Assembly (NCBI GenBank): GCA_041694515.1
Contig: JASMSZ010000110.1
Coordinates: 1-28,715, forward strand
Length of the DNA: 28,715 nt
Origin: Halanaerobium sp041694515
GTDB taxonomy: Bacteria > Bacillota > Halanaerobiia > Halanaerobiales > Halanaerobiaceae
Direction: 5' to 3'
The position numbers and the translations under genes were made by a program. Position 1 is the first letter of the stretch. Each line of letters opens with the position of its first letter. Under the pieces are notes generated by a model, which was not told the origin of the DNA, did no database searches, and saw nothing but the letters and a program-made list of their open reading frames with translations. Positions 15,694-22,819 of the stretch are shown here, piece by piece.

Positions 15694-17055
15694 GTGGCAG
15701 CAGATAACAAAGCAATTATTAATGAAGATAGTTCAACTAAAAAGGTAATATTTAAGCTTGCCTGGCCTGTAATAGCCGAACATTCTCTGGCAACAATTAC
15801 CCATATTGTTGATATGATGATGGTTGGTAGGCTGGGTGCTTCTGCTGTGGCTGCAATTGGTTTAACCATGCAGCCTGTATTTTTTTCTACTGCTCTGGCC
15901 TCAGCTCTGGGGGTAGGAACCACCGCTTTAGTTTCTCGTTTCACAGGTTCAAATGAAAATAATAAAGCTGCTTCAGTTCTGCAGCAGTCGGTTTTACTTT
16001 CTATTATTTTTTCCTTAGTCTTTGCCGCTATTTTTTATTTTTTTGCACCTGCTTTATTAATTTTCATGGGGGGAGAGGCAGAGGTGATCAGGTTAGGAAC
16101 GGGTTACTTAAGAGTGATGACCCCTGGCTTTGTATTTATGGTGCTTGCTTTTATTGTAACTGCTGCTTTAAGGGGTGCAGGAGAAACTAAAACTCCAATG
16201 AAGGTTAATATTGTAGTTAATATTTTAAATATTGTGGGTAACTATCTTTTAATTTTTGGTAATTTTGGCTTTCCCCGCCTGGGAGTAAATGGTGCAGCTC
16301 TGGCAACTACTATTGCCAGATCAATCGGAGGTATTATTTTGCTGGCACTGACTTTTTCTGACTACAGCGTTTTGAAAATGAAAATAAAAGGTTTCTTTAA
16401 ATTTGATGTTGAGCTGACTAAACGAGTTTTGAAAATTGGCATTCCAACTGCAATGGAAGAATCGGTCAGAAGATTAGCTCAGCTTTTATTTATTAGAGTC
16501 ATAGCCTCTCTGGGAACTACTTCTTTTGCTGCTCACCAGATTTCCTTAAATGCAGAATCTATTTCCTATATGCCGGGTTTTGGAATTGCAGTTGCAGCCA
16601 CTACAATTGTTGGTCAGAACCTTGGTGCCAGAAATCCTAGAGGTGCAGAAAAGGGAACATTTGAAGCCTGGAAAATTGGTTCAATAATTATGGGTTCTAT
16701 GGGAATAATATTTTTGATTTTTCCGGAACAGTTAATTAGATTATATACCGCTGACCCAGAAATTATCTCCAGAGCCGCTTTGAATTTAAGAATAATTGCT
16801 TTAGCTCAGATTCCAATGGGCACCCACTTTATTTTTTCTGGTGCTCTAAGAGGAGCTGGAGATACAAAAGCAGTATTCTATTCTACAGCTATTTCGACCT
16901 GGTTTTTTCGCCTTGTTCTTGGCTATATTTTAGTGCATCCGCTGGGACTTGGTCTGGTTGGTGCCTGGACTGCTATGGTTATTGACTGGACAGTTCGAGG
17001 CAGCTATGTCTTTTATCGATTTAAAAAGGAAAAATGGAAATTAATAGACGTTTAG
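15694..17055 (+). CDS. MATE family efflux transporter
   Basis: Multidrug/toxin extrusion antiporter (NorM/DinF-like), 453 residues and about 12 membrane helices. It exports organic cations or other compounds using Na+ or H+. The two-fold internal symmetry is visible: RGAGETK near residue 160 and RGAGDTK near 386 occupy equivalent places in the two halves. The N-terminal segment VIAEHSLATITHIVDMMMVGRLG is also typical of MATE proteins when read in its parts. The start is GTG 15694, with AAGGTG 5 bases before it. The preceding RseC-family gene ends 27 bases upstream and is probably cotranscribed. The substrate cannot be told; Na+ coupling would suit a salt-loving host, but that is speculation. 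Confidence 0.93.
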   Translation: MAADNKAIINEDSSTKKVIFKLAWPVIAEHSLATITHIVDMMMVGRLGASAVAAIGLTMQPVFFSTALASALGVGTTALVSRFTGSNENNKAASVLQQSVLLSIIFSLVFAAIFYFFAPALLIFMGGEAEVIRLGTGYLRVMTPGFVFMVLAFIVTAALRGAGETKTPMKVNIVVNILNIVGNYLLIFGNFGFPRLGVNGAALATTIARSIGGIILLALTFSDYSVLKMKIKGFFKFDVELTKRVLKIGIPTAMEESVRRLAQLLFIRVIASLGTTSFAAHQISLNAESISYMPGFGIAVAATTIVGQNLGARNPRGAEKGTFEAWKIGSIIMGSMGIIFLIFPEQLIRLYTADPEIISRAALNLRIIALAQIPMGTHFIFSGALRGAGDTKAVFYSTAISTWFFRLVLGYILVHPLGLGLVGAWTAMVIDWTVRGSYVFYRFKKEKWKLIDV

Positions 17056-17089
17056 ATATTGTCTGAATATTTTTACTTTTTTAAATAAC

Positions 17090-17118
17090 TTGCAATTTTT
17101 CCGATTCAGCTATATAAT
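17090..17118 (+). promoter_or_regulatory. upstream promoter of the argF leader
   Basis: TTGCAA (17090-17095), 17 bases, TATAAT (17113-17118). It uses the same -35 and -10 hexamers as the nadD promoter. The start would be near 17125, about 35 bases before the T-box proper. Confidence 0.7.
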
Positions 17119-17136
17119 TATAAAAAATAAGATTTA

Positions 17137-17145
17137 TGATATAAT
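17137..17145 (+). promoter_or_regulatory. downstream extended -10 promoter of the argF leader
   Basis: TGATATAAT, identical to the element before the CDF gene. The start would fall near 17152, just ahead of the T-box stem I at about 17160. There is no good -35. It may be an alternative or the principal start. Confidence 0.55.
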
Positions 17146-17159
17146 AAATTAAATCCATT

Positions 17160-17378
17160 GAATGAGAGAGTAAAAATAATTTTGCTTTACAGCAAGTCGG
17201 AACAGCTGGAAGTCCGATAAGCAGATTATTTTGAAGCGCACTCAGGAGGAGCTCTTCTGAAATTAGTAGGTAGAGACGTTGAACGCGTTAAGTTTTAGAG
17301 TGGTCAGTTATTGACTGGCAACTAGAGTGGTAACACGGGTAATTCCTCGTCTCTTATTTGATAAGAGAGCGGGGATTT
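17160..17378 (+). promoter_or_regulatory. T-box leader, arginine type (specifier CGC), controlling argF
   Basis: Transcription antitermination leader sensing uncharged tRNA. Stem I opens with GAATGAGAGAG. The specifier loop has the AGTA (17169-17172)/GAA (17233-17235) loop-E pair, followed by G-CGC-A, so the specifier is CGC (17237-17239), an Arg codon. The T-box sequence AGAGTGGTAACACGGG is at 17324-17339. The antiterminator is readable: AGAG (17324-17327) pairs with CTCT (17351-17354), a 7-nt bulge TGGTAAC (17328-17334) follows, and ACGGG pairs with CCTCGT. TGGT in the bulge would pair with tRNA ACCA, meaning discriminator A. The downstream gene, ornithine carbamoyltransferase, agrees with Arg. 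Triplet choice is my inference from position. Confidence 0.93.
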
Positions 17379-17381
17379 TTT
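17345..17381 (+). terminator. T-box terminator before argF
   Basis: CCTCGTCTCTTAT (17345-17357) pairs with ATAAGAGAGCGGGG (17361-17374) over 13 bp, with one bulged G and a 3-nt loop. ATTTTTTAG follows. It shares CCTCGTCTCT with the antiterminator, so the two folds exclude each other. Confidence 0.92.
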
Positions 17382-17517
17382 AGTTTATATTGTTTTATGC
17401 AGGTGATAAGTTTTTTAACTAAAAATTTTAGTAATTTAAATTATTAAAGCAGCTTAGAGCAGTAAGTAGGGACGAAAATTTATTAAATGCCAGAGAGAAT
17501 TCAAGGAGGAGATTATT

Positions 17518-18507
17518 ATGGCTTATAACTTAAAGGGAAGAAATTTTTTAACACTAAAAGATTTTTCTAAAGCAGAAATTAATTATCTATTAACCCTATC
17601 AGAAGATTTAAAGGCCAAAAAAAGAGCAGGAATCAAAGGGGATAATCTGGCTGGAAAGAATATTGCTTTAATTTTTGAAAAACCATCTACCAGAACCAGA
17701 TGTGCCTTTGCAGTTGCCGCAAAGGATGAAGGTGGAATGCCCGAATATCTGGGTAAAAATGATATTCAGCTGGGCAAAAAAGAAACTGTTGCTGATACAG
17801 CCAGGGTTTTAGGAAGAATGTTTGATGGAATAGAATTTAGAGGTTATGAACATCAGACAGTGGAAATTCTGGGAGAATACGCAGGAGTTCCTGTCTGGAA
17901 TGGACTGACCGATCTTTACCATCCAACCCAAATTCTGGCTGATTTTTTAACTTTAAAAGAAAACTTCGGTAAGTTAGAAGGTTTAAATCTAGTTTACACT
18001 GGTGATGGCCGCAACAATATGGCTAATTCTCTGATGGTCGGTTCAGCAATTATGGGGGTAAATTATACTATTGTTGCTCCAGAAGAACTCTGGCCTGAGA
18101 AAGATCTGGTGGCAGAATGCAGAGAACTTGCAGTAGCATCAGGGGCTGAAATTAAGCTAATCGCTGATGTAAAAGCAGGGGTTAAAGGGGCAGATGCAAT
18201 TTATACTGATGTCTGGGTTTCTATGGGTGAGGAATCTGAATTCGAAAAAAGAATCGAGCTTTTAACTCCCTATCAGGTAAATATGGACATGATAAAAATG
18301 ACAGAAAATCCTGAGGTTATATTTTTACACTGCCTTCCTGCCTATCATAATCTAGAGACAGAAAATGGTCAAAAAATATATGATGAATATGGATTAGAGG
18401 AAATGGAAGTTACAGAAGAGGTATTTGAAAGTGAATATTCTAAGGTTTTTGATGAAGCAGAAAATAGAATGCACACAATAAAAGCTGTCATGACAGCTAC
18501 ATTATAA
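17518..18507 (+). CDS. argF: ornithine carbamoyltransferase
   Basis: Converts ornithine and carbamoyl phosphate to citrulline, in the cytoplasm. 329 residues, normal length. The carbamoyl-phosphate site is STRTR (57-61, in EKPSTRTRC), with HPTQ at 135-138. The ornithine loop includes DVWVSMG, and HCLP (271-274) carries the catalytic Cys272. The ATG has AAGGAGGA 8 bases before it. The Arg-type T-box upstream means expression rises when arginyl-tRNA is low. That supports a biosynthetic ArgF rather than the catabolic ArcB of the arginine deiminase pathway, which has the same fold. No other arg or arc genes lie beside it. A GNAT acetyltransferase follows 12 bases later and is probably cotranscribed. 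Confidence 0.95.
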   Translation: MAYNLKGRNFLTLKDFSKAEINYLLTLSEDLKAKKRAGIKGDNLAGKNIALIFEKPSTRTRCAFAVAAKDEGGMPEYLGKNDIQLGKKETVADTARVLGRMFDGIEFRGYEHQTVEILGEYAGVPVWNGLTDLYHPTQILADFLTLKENFGKLEGLNLVYTGDGRNNMANSLMVGSAIMGVNYTIVAPEELWPEKDLVAECRELAVASGAEIKLIADVKAGVKGADAIYTDVWVSMGEESEFEKRIELLTPYQVNMDMIKMTENPEVIFLHCLPAYHNLETENGQKIYDEYGLEEMEVTEEVFESEYSKVFDEAENRMHTIKAVMTATL

Positions 18508-18519
18508 GGGGTGGTTGAG

Positions 18520-19029
18520 ATGATGACAGCAGTGAGCAGACAGTGTAAATATACATGTAGACAGGGAGTTTTAGCTGATGCAGAGGAAATTCATATTTTA
18601 ATGCAGCAGGCTTTTGCGGATTATGCAACGAAAAAGAAAGAGCAGAATGATCAGGAAAAAGTTATTAATTCGGCTCTACAGGAAGAACTTCAGGCTGTAA
18701 AAGCAGACTTAAAAGATAATATAGTAATGGTTCTTAGTGATGGTGACCAAATAATTGCCTCACTCAGGCTGGAAGAGATTAGTGAACATCGCTATCTCCT
18801 AAAAAGATTTGCCGTTTCTCCTGATTATCAGAATCAGGGTCTGGGAACCATGCTTTTTCAGCAGGCGGTTGAGAAATTAAATGAGTTAAATGCTCAGTAT
18901 CTTCAGCTTTATTCTTCTTTAGAAAACGAAAAATTAATTTGTTTTTATCAGGGGCTCGGTTTTAACTGTCTGGAAACAGACCACAGTAAAGGTTATGAGC
19001 GCGGCCTTTGGGTAAAGACAATTAAATAA
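18520..19029 (+). CDS. GNAT family N-acetyltransferase
   Basis: Acyl-CoA-dependent N-acetyltransferase, about 169 residues. The acetyl-CoA motif A is LKRFAVSPDYQNQGLGTMLF, with the QNQGLG pyrophosphate loop, and motif B ends CFYQGLGF. The substrate is not evident. Because it lies 12 bases after argF and presumably under the same Arg-responsive T-box, an arginine-pathway role is possible (a short N-acetylglutamate synthase, for instance). However, the sequence does not show features that would single that out. ATG 18520 is chosen, since AAGGGGTGG lies just before it; an in-frame GTG at 18511 falls within that ribosome site. A hairpin terminator follows immediately. Confidence 0.88.
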   Translation: MMTAVSRQCKYTCRQGVLADAEEIHILMQQAFADYATKKKEQNDQEKVINSALQEELQAVKADLKDNIVMVLSDGDQIIASLRLEEISEHRYLLKRFAVSPDYQNQGLGTMLFQQAVEKLNELNAQYLQLYSSLENEKLICFYQGLGFNCLETDHSKGYERGLWVKTIK

Positions 19030-19030
19030 A

Positions 19031-19053
19031 TTTGTCGAAATTCCCTCGACAAA
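19031..19053 (+). terminator. terminator after the argF-GNAT pair
   Basis: TTTGTCGA (19031-19038) and TCGACAAA (19046-19053) form a perfect 8-bp stem with a 7-nt loop, two bases after the GNAT stop codon. The tail CTTCATTTTAAAT is only moderately U-rich. Confidence 0.7.
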
Positions 19054-19095
19054 CTTCATTTTAAATAATCAATAGTTATTTAAGAATGGAGAAGT

Positions 19096-19141
19096 GAAAA
19101 GCCCACTCTGTTTGCGAGCAGAGTGGGCTTTTCGTTATAAT
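19096..19141 (+). terminator. strong bidirectional terminator before selA
   Basis: GAAAAGCCCACTCTG (19096-19110) and CAGAGTGGGCTTTTC (19119-19133) are perfect 15-bp arms with an 8-nt loop. A-rich on the left, T-rich on the right, so it can act in both directions. TATAAT at 19136-19141 just beyond it may be the selA -10 (no good -35; TTTGCG in the loop is 19 bases away). Confidence 0.85.
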
Positions 19142-19157
19142 GTACTTTTTAAGAGGA

Positions 19158-19182
19158 ATTTATTCTTTTTAAAAGAATAAAT
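19158..19182 (+). repeat. perfect 25-bp palindrome upstream of selA
   Basis: ATTTATTCTTTT (19158-19169), central T19170, then AAAAGAATAAAT (19171-19182): all 12 pairs match. It lies about 34 bases before the selA ATG and about 17 bases after the TATAAT at 19136, a place where a repressor would block transcription. As RNA it is a poor hairpin, because the loop would be too small, so a protein-binding operator is the better guess. The binding protein is unknown. Confidence 0.6.
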
Positions 19183-19215
19183 ATTAATAGAAAGATTAAA
19201 TCTGGAGGAAATAAA

Positions 19216-20622
19216 ATGAATAAACAAAAATTATTGGCATCTATTCCGGCTATAAATGATTTTTTAGCAGCAAAAAAGGCAAAAAAAATCATAAAAAAAT
19301 ATTCACGAGCCAGGTTTTTAAAAATTCTACGCAAAGAGCTTGAAGAAATACGAGAAATGATACTTACAGAAGAAGTAGAGATTGCTCAAAAGAAATTGGA
19401 AGTTAGTGAAGTTTTAAATTCAGTTTTAAAAAAGCTGGAATCAGAAGAGGAAAAAGGAGTTAAAAAAGTGATCAATGCTGGAGGAGTCATTCTCCATACC
19501 AACCTTGGTCGCTCGCTGCTGGCTGAAAACGCTTTAAAAAAAGTTGAAGAAGTTGCAGGGGAATATTCTACACTGGAATTTGATTTAGAGAGCGGCAGTA
19601 GAGGTTATAGATACAATAGAATTAAACAGCTGCTTAAGGATTTAACTGGAGCGGAATCTGCTGTGGTGGTCAACAATAATGCGGCGGCAGTAATGTTAGT
19701 TTTAAGATCTATTTCAGAGGCAAAAGAAGTTATTATCGCCAGAGGTGAAATGGTGGAGATTGGAGGCTCATTTCGAGTTCCAGAAGTTATGGAGAGTAGT
19801 GGAGCGATTTTAAAAGAAGTTGGATCTACTAATAAGGTTTATTTAAAAGATTATCTGGATGCAGTTAGCGAAAAAACAGGAGCCCTGCTTAAAGTTCACA
19901 CCAGTAATTATCGTATTCAGGGCTTTACTCATTCTGTCAGTGCAGAGGAGATGGTTGAAGCAGCACATCAGCATGACTTACCTGTAATTGAAGATCTGGG
20001 AAGCGGTATCTTATTTGACCTTTCCGAATATGGTCTTCCCGGGGAACCAACTGTTCAGGAAGGGATTGCAGCAGGCATTGATATACTGACCTTTAGTGGA
20101 GATAAATTACTGGGTGGACCACAATCTGGAATTATTGTTGGCCGCGATAAATATATTTCTCAGATTGAGCATCATCCTTTGATGCGGGCTCTACGGGTTG
20201 ATAAGATGACCCTGGCTGCTTTAGAGGAAACTTTAAAACTATATTATAATCTGGAAGAAGCTCTGCAAAAGATTCCCACCCTAAAAATGCTTACAGAAAA
20301 AGCGGAAAAAACTAAGATCAGAGCAGAAAAGCTGAAAGCTAAAATTGAGTCCCCAGCTGGAGTTAATCTTAAAATAATTGAATCAGAAGCAAAGGTGGGT
20401 GGAGGTGCTTATCCGCTGAGTGGTTTTAAAAGTTATGCTCTGGCAGTTGATACAGGGAATCTGAGCACTGATAAATTTGTCTATAGACTCAGACAGTTAA
20501 AAACTCCTGTAATTGCTAGAATTCAAGCTGGAGAAGCAATTTTTGATTTAAAAACGATATCAGAGAAGCAGCTTGATCAGCTGGCTTTTTCAATAAATAA
20601 AATACTGGCAGAGGTGTTTTAA
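19216..20622 (+). CDS. selA: L-seryl-tRNA(Sec) selenium transferase
   Basis: PLP enzyme that converts Ser-tRNA(Sec) to Sec-tRNA(Sec) using selenophosphate. 468 residues, normal length. The N-terminal part (LLASIPAINDFL) resembles the tRNA-binding region of SelA. INAGGVILHTNLGRSLL and ESGSRGYRYNR are signature blocks. The PLP lysine is K297 in FSGDKLLGGPQ, matching K295 of E. coli. The ATG has TGGAGG 9 bases upstream. The stop directly abuts the GTG of selB, so the two are coupled, and the Sec tRNA gene follows selB. The palindrome at 19158 may regulate it. Confidence 0.97.
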   Translation: MNKQKLLASIPAINDFLAAKKAKKIIKKYSRARFLKILRKELEEIREMILTEEVEIAQKKLEVSEVLNSVLKKLESEEEKGVKKVINAGGVILHTNLGRSLLAENALKKVEEVAGEYSTLEFDLESGSRGYRYNRIKQLLKDLTGAESAVVVNNNAAAVMLVLRSISEAKEVIIARGEMVEIGGSFRVPEVMESSGAILKEVGSTNKVYLKDYLDAVSEKTGALLKVHTSNYRIQGFTHSVSAEEMVEAAHQHDLPVIEDLGSGILFDLSEYGLPGEPTVQEGIAAGIDILTFSGDKLLGGPQSGIIVGRDKYISQIEHHPLMRALRVDKMTLAALEETLKLYYNLEEALQKIPTLKMLTEKAEKTKIRAEKLKAKIESPAGVNLKIIESEAKVGGGAYPLSGFKSYALAVDTGNLSTDKFVYRLRQLKTPVIARIQAGEAIFDLKTISEKQLDQLAFSINKILAEVF

Positions 20623-22545
20623 GTGAGAAAAAATTTAATAATTGGTACTGCAGGACATATAGATCACGGTAAGAGTACTTTAATCAAAGCCCTGACTGGA
20701 GATAAGACCGACAGGCTGGATCAGGAAAAAGCAAGAGGAATTTCGATAGAAAATGGTTTTTCCCATCTGGAAAACGAAAAGACTAGAGCAGAAAATTTGA
20801 AACTGGGAATTGTTGATGTACCAGGGCATGAAAAATTTGTTAATAAAATGCTTTCTGCTGCAGCCGGGGTTGACCTGGCACTGATAGTAGTGGCAGCAGA
20901 TGAGGGGGTAATGCCTCAGACTAAGGAACATCTGGCTATACTGGATCTGATGGGAGTAAAAAAAGCAATTATTGTACTGACTAAAATTGATCTGGTGGAC
21001 AGGGAGTGGCAGCAGTTAATAGAATTGGATTTAAGAGATCATTTTAAAAATAGCTTTGCAGAAACTGCAGAAGTTATCAGAGTATCTTCTACAAAAGAAG
21101 AAGGGATTAATGAACTTAAAGAATTAATAATCAAAACTACCTTAAGAATGGATCAGCAGCAGAGATCAGAAATTATTTATTTTCCAATTGATCGAGTTTT
21201 CAGTCTCAAAGGTTTAGGAACAGTGGTGACTGGAACATTATTTGGTGGTCAGCTTAAGGCAGGCGATGAACTAAGTCTTTATCCAGCAGAAAAAAGATTA
21301 AAAATCAAAAGTTTAGAAAGCCACGGCCGTGAGGAACAGCGGGCCAATGCCGGCAGCAGGGTAGGAATCAATATCAGTGGAATGGATAAATCAGAAATTA
21401 AAAGAGGGGACATTATTGCTGAGCCGAATTCTCTTTTGAAAAGCAAATTTTTTGAGGGAGAACTCAGGCTATTAGAAAATCTTAATTTTAAAGTAAAAAA
21501 TGGAGATCAGATTCATTTTCATACTGCAGCTTTAGAAACAAGAGGAAGAATATATTTATATAATAAAAAGGAAGCTTTTCCGGGAGAAAAAGTTTATATT
21601 ACATTAATACTTGAAAAAGCAGCAGCTCTGGTTTTTAAGCAAAAATTTGTATTAAGACGTAATTCTCCTCTGACCACAATTGGTGGGGGAGAAATTTTAG
21701 AACTGGATCCTCCTCCCAGGCGGAAAATTGACGACAGCAGAATTGTAAATAGATTAAAAGAACTAAAAAATGCCTCTATGAAAAGAGTAGTTGAATTATT
21801 TATTGAAAATAATCAAAATGAACCGGTAAAAATAGAGTCATTAAAAAAGAAAAGTACTTTAAAATATAAAAGTTTAAAAGAAATTTTAAACGAACTGACT
21901 GCTGAGGAAAAAATTTTGGAGTTGATTACTGAAAAAAGTTATATTCATCAAAGAAAGCTAAAACATGTAGAAAGAAAAATATTGAAGATTGTCTCTGATT
22001 ACCATCAGAAATACGGTTTAAAACCGGGTATAAAAAAAGAAGAACTTCGTTCCCGTCTGGATTTTAAATTAAAGAGAAAAGAATTAGATTCTTTACTTCA
22101 GTCATTATATAATAAAGAGCTTCTAAAAGAAAAAAACAATTTAATTGCTCACAGTAGTTTTCGAATAAAACTGAGTCCTGAAATGAAGGAGATTAAGGAT
22201 AAAGTTATCAAAAAATATAAACAGCATCTTTTTTCTCCACCTACCAGAACAGAGATAATTAATAATTATCAACTTGAAGAAGAATTATTTAATTATCTAG
22301 AAAATGAAGGGTTTTTAATTCGTCTTTCTTCAGAATTATATTTTCACATTAATGTATTGGCTAAACTCAAAAAAATGTTAAAAGATTATTTTAGAGAAAA
22401 TGACTGTATTGATCTGGCTGAATTCAGGGATTTAATTGGCAGCAGCAGGCGTTATGCTTTACCGCTGCTGGAAAAAATGGATCAAATTAAAGTTACTAAA
22501 AGAGTAGAAGATCATCGTTATTCAGGAGAAAATTTGGAGATTTGA
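20623..22545 (+). CDS. selB: selenocysteine-specific elongation factor
   Basis: Delivers Sec-tRNA(Sec) to UGA codons marked by a SECIS hairpin. 640 residues. The EF-Tu-like GTPase half starts GTAGHIDHGKST (residues 8-19, P-loop), then GISIENGF (switch I), DVPGHEKFV (G3) and TKID (G4). Domains II-III include VFSLKGLGTVVTGTL. From about residue 380 comes a region of winged-helix repeats, rich in Lys and Leu, that reads the SECIS hairpin; GSSRRYALPLLEKMD near the end is typical. The start is GTG 20623, immediately after the selA stop, with GAGGTG about 9 bases before it. SelB presence implies selenoproteins in the genome, none of which I see here. Confidence 0.97.
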   Translation: MRKNLIIGTAGHIDHGKSTLIKALTGDKTDRLDQEKARGISIENGFSHLENEKTRAENLKLGIVDVPGHEKFVNKMLSAAAGVDLALIVVAADEGVMPQTKEHLAILDLMGVKKAIIVLTKIDLVDREWQQLIELDLRDHFKNSFAETAEVIRVSSTKEEGINELKELIIKTTLRMDQQQRSEIIYFPIDRVFSLKGLGTVVTGTLFGGQLKAGDELSLYPAEKRLKIKSLESHGREEQRANAGSRVGINISGMDKSEIKRGDIIAEPNSLLKSKFFEGELRLLENLNFKVKNGDQIHFHTAALETRGRIYLYNKKEAFPGEKVYITLILEKAAALVFKQKFVLRRNSPLTTIGGGEILELDPPPRRKIDDSRIVNRLKELKNASMKRVVELFIENNQNEPVKIESLKKKSTLKYKSLKEILNELTAEEKILELITEKSYIHQRKLKHVERKILKIVSDYHQKYGLKPGIKKEELRSRLDFKLKRKELDSLLQSLYNKELLKEKNNLIAHSSFRIKLSPEMKEIKDKVIKKYKQHLFSPPTRTEIINNYQLEEELFNYLENEGFLIRLSSELYFHINVLAKLKKMLKDYFRENDCIDLAEFRDLIGSSRRYALPLLEKMDQIKVTKRVEDHRYSGENLEI

Positions 22546-22596
22546 TTTTTAAAATTTTAGGTATCTAAATAGAAATCTTAATTTTACTCTAACTGC

Positions 22597-22625
22597 TTGA
22601 ATAACTGGAAATATCATGTTAAAAT
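22597..22625 (+). promoter_or_regulatory. promoter of the tRNA-Sec gene
   Basis: TTGAAT (22597-22602), 17 bases, TAAAAT (22620-22625), with TG at 22617-22618 (extended -10). The start near 22632 is about 11 bases before the tRNA. It suggests selC can be transcribed apart from selAB. Confidence 0.78.
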
Positions 22626-22642
22626 TATAAGAGAAAATATTT

Positions 22643-22741
22643 GGGAGTGGCTGTGTCCAAGGTGGACATCCTGGACTTCAAATCCAATGGCAGGCAGGCG
22701 GACCTGTCTGTGGTGGGTTCGATTCCCACACGTTCCCGCCA
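22643..22741 (+). tRNA. selC: tRNA-Sec (anticodon TCA)
   Basis: A 99-nt tRNA with the marks of selenocysteine tRNA. The anticodon TCA (22678-22680) lies in loop CTTCAAA. The D-stem is long, 6 bp (GTGTCC/GGACAT). The extra arm is CAGGCAGG-CGGA-CCTGTCTG (8 bp). The T-arm is GTGGG-TTCGATT-CCCAC, and the encoded end is GCCA. The 8-bp acceptor, GGGAGTGG against ACGTTCCC, includes two G-U wobbles and a terminal G-A mismatch; the outer pair of the anticodon stem is C-A. It follows selB, completing selA-selB-selC. SelA and SelB are its partners. Confidence 0.95.
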
Positions 22742-22746
22742 TTTTG

Positions 22747-22781
22747 ACTGCAGTCTGAAGACTGTGGTTTATTTTTATTTT
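22747..22781 (+). terminator. terminator after tRNA-Sec
   Basis: ACTGCAGTC (22747-22755), loop TGAA, GACTGTGGT (22760-22768) gives a 9-bp stem with two G-U pairs, followed by TTATTTTTATTTT. It ends the sel transcript 5 bases after the tRNA. Confidence 0.85.
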
Positions 22782-22819
22782 CTATTATATTACAAAATAT
22801 AGGGAGTGGGAGAACTATT

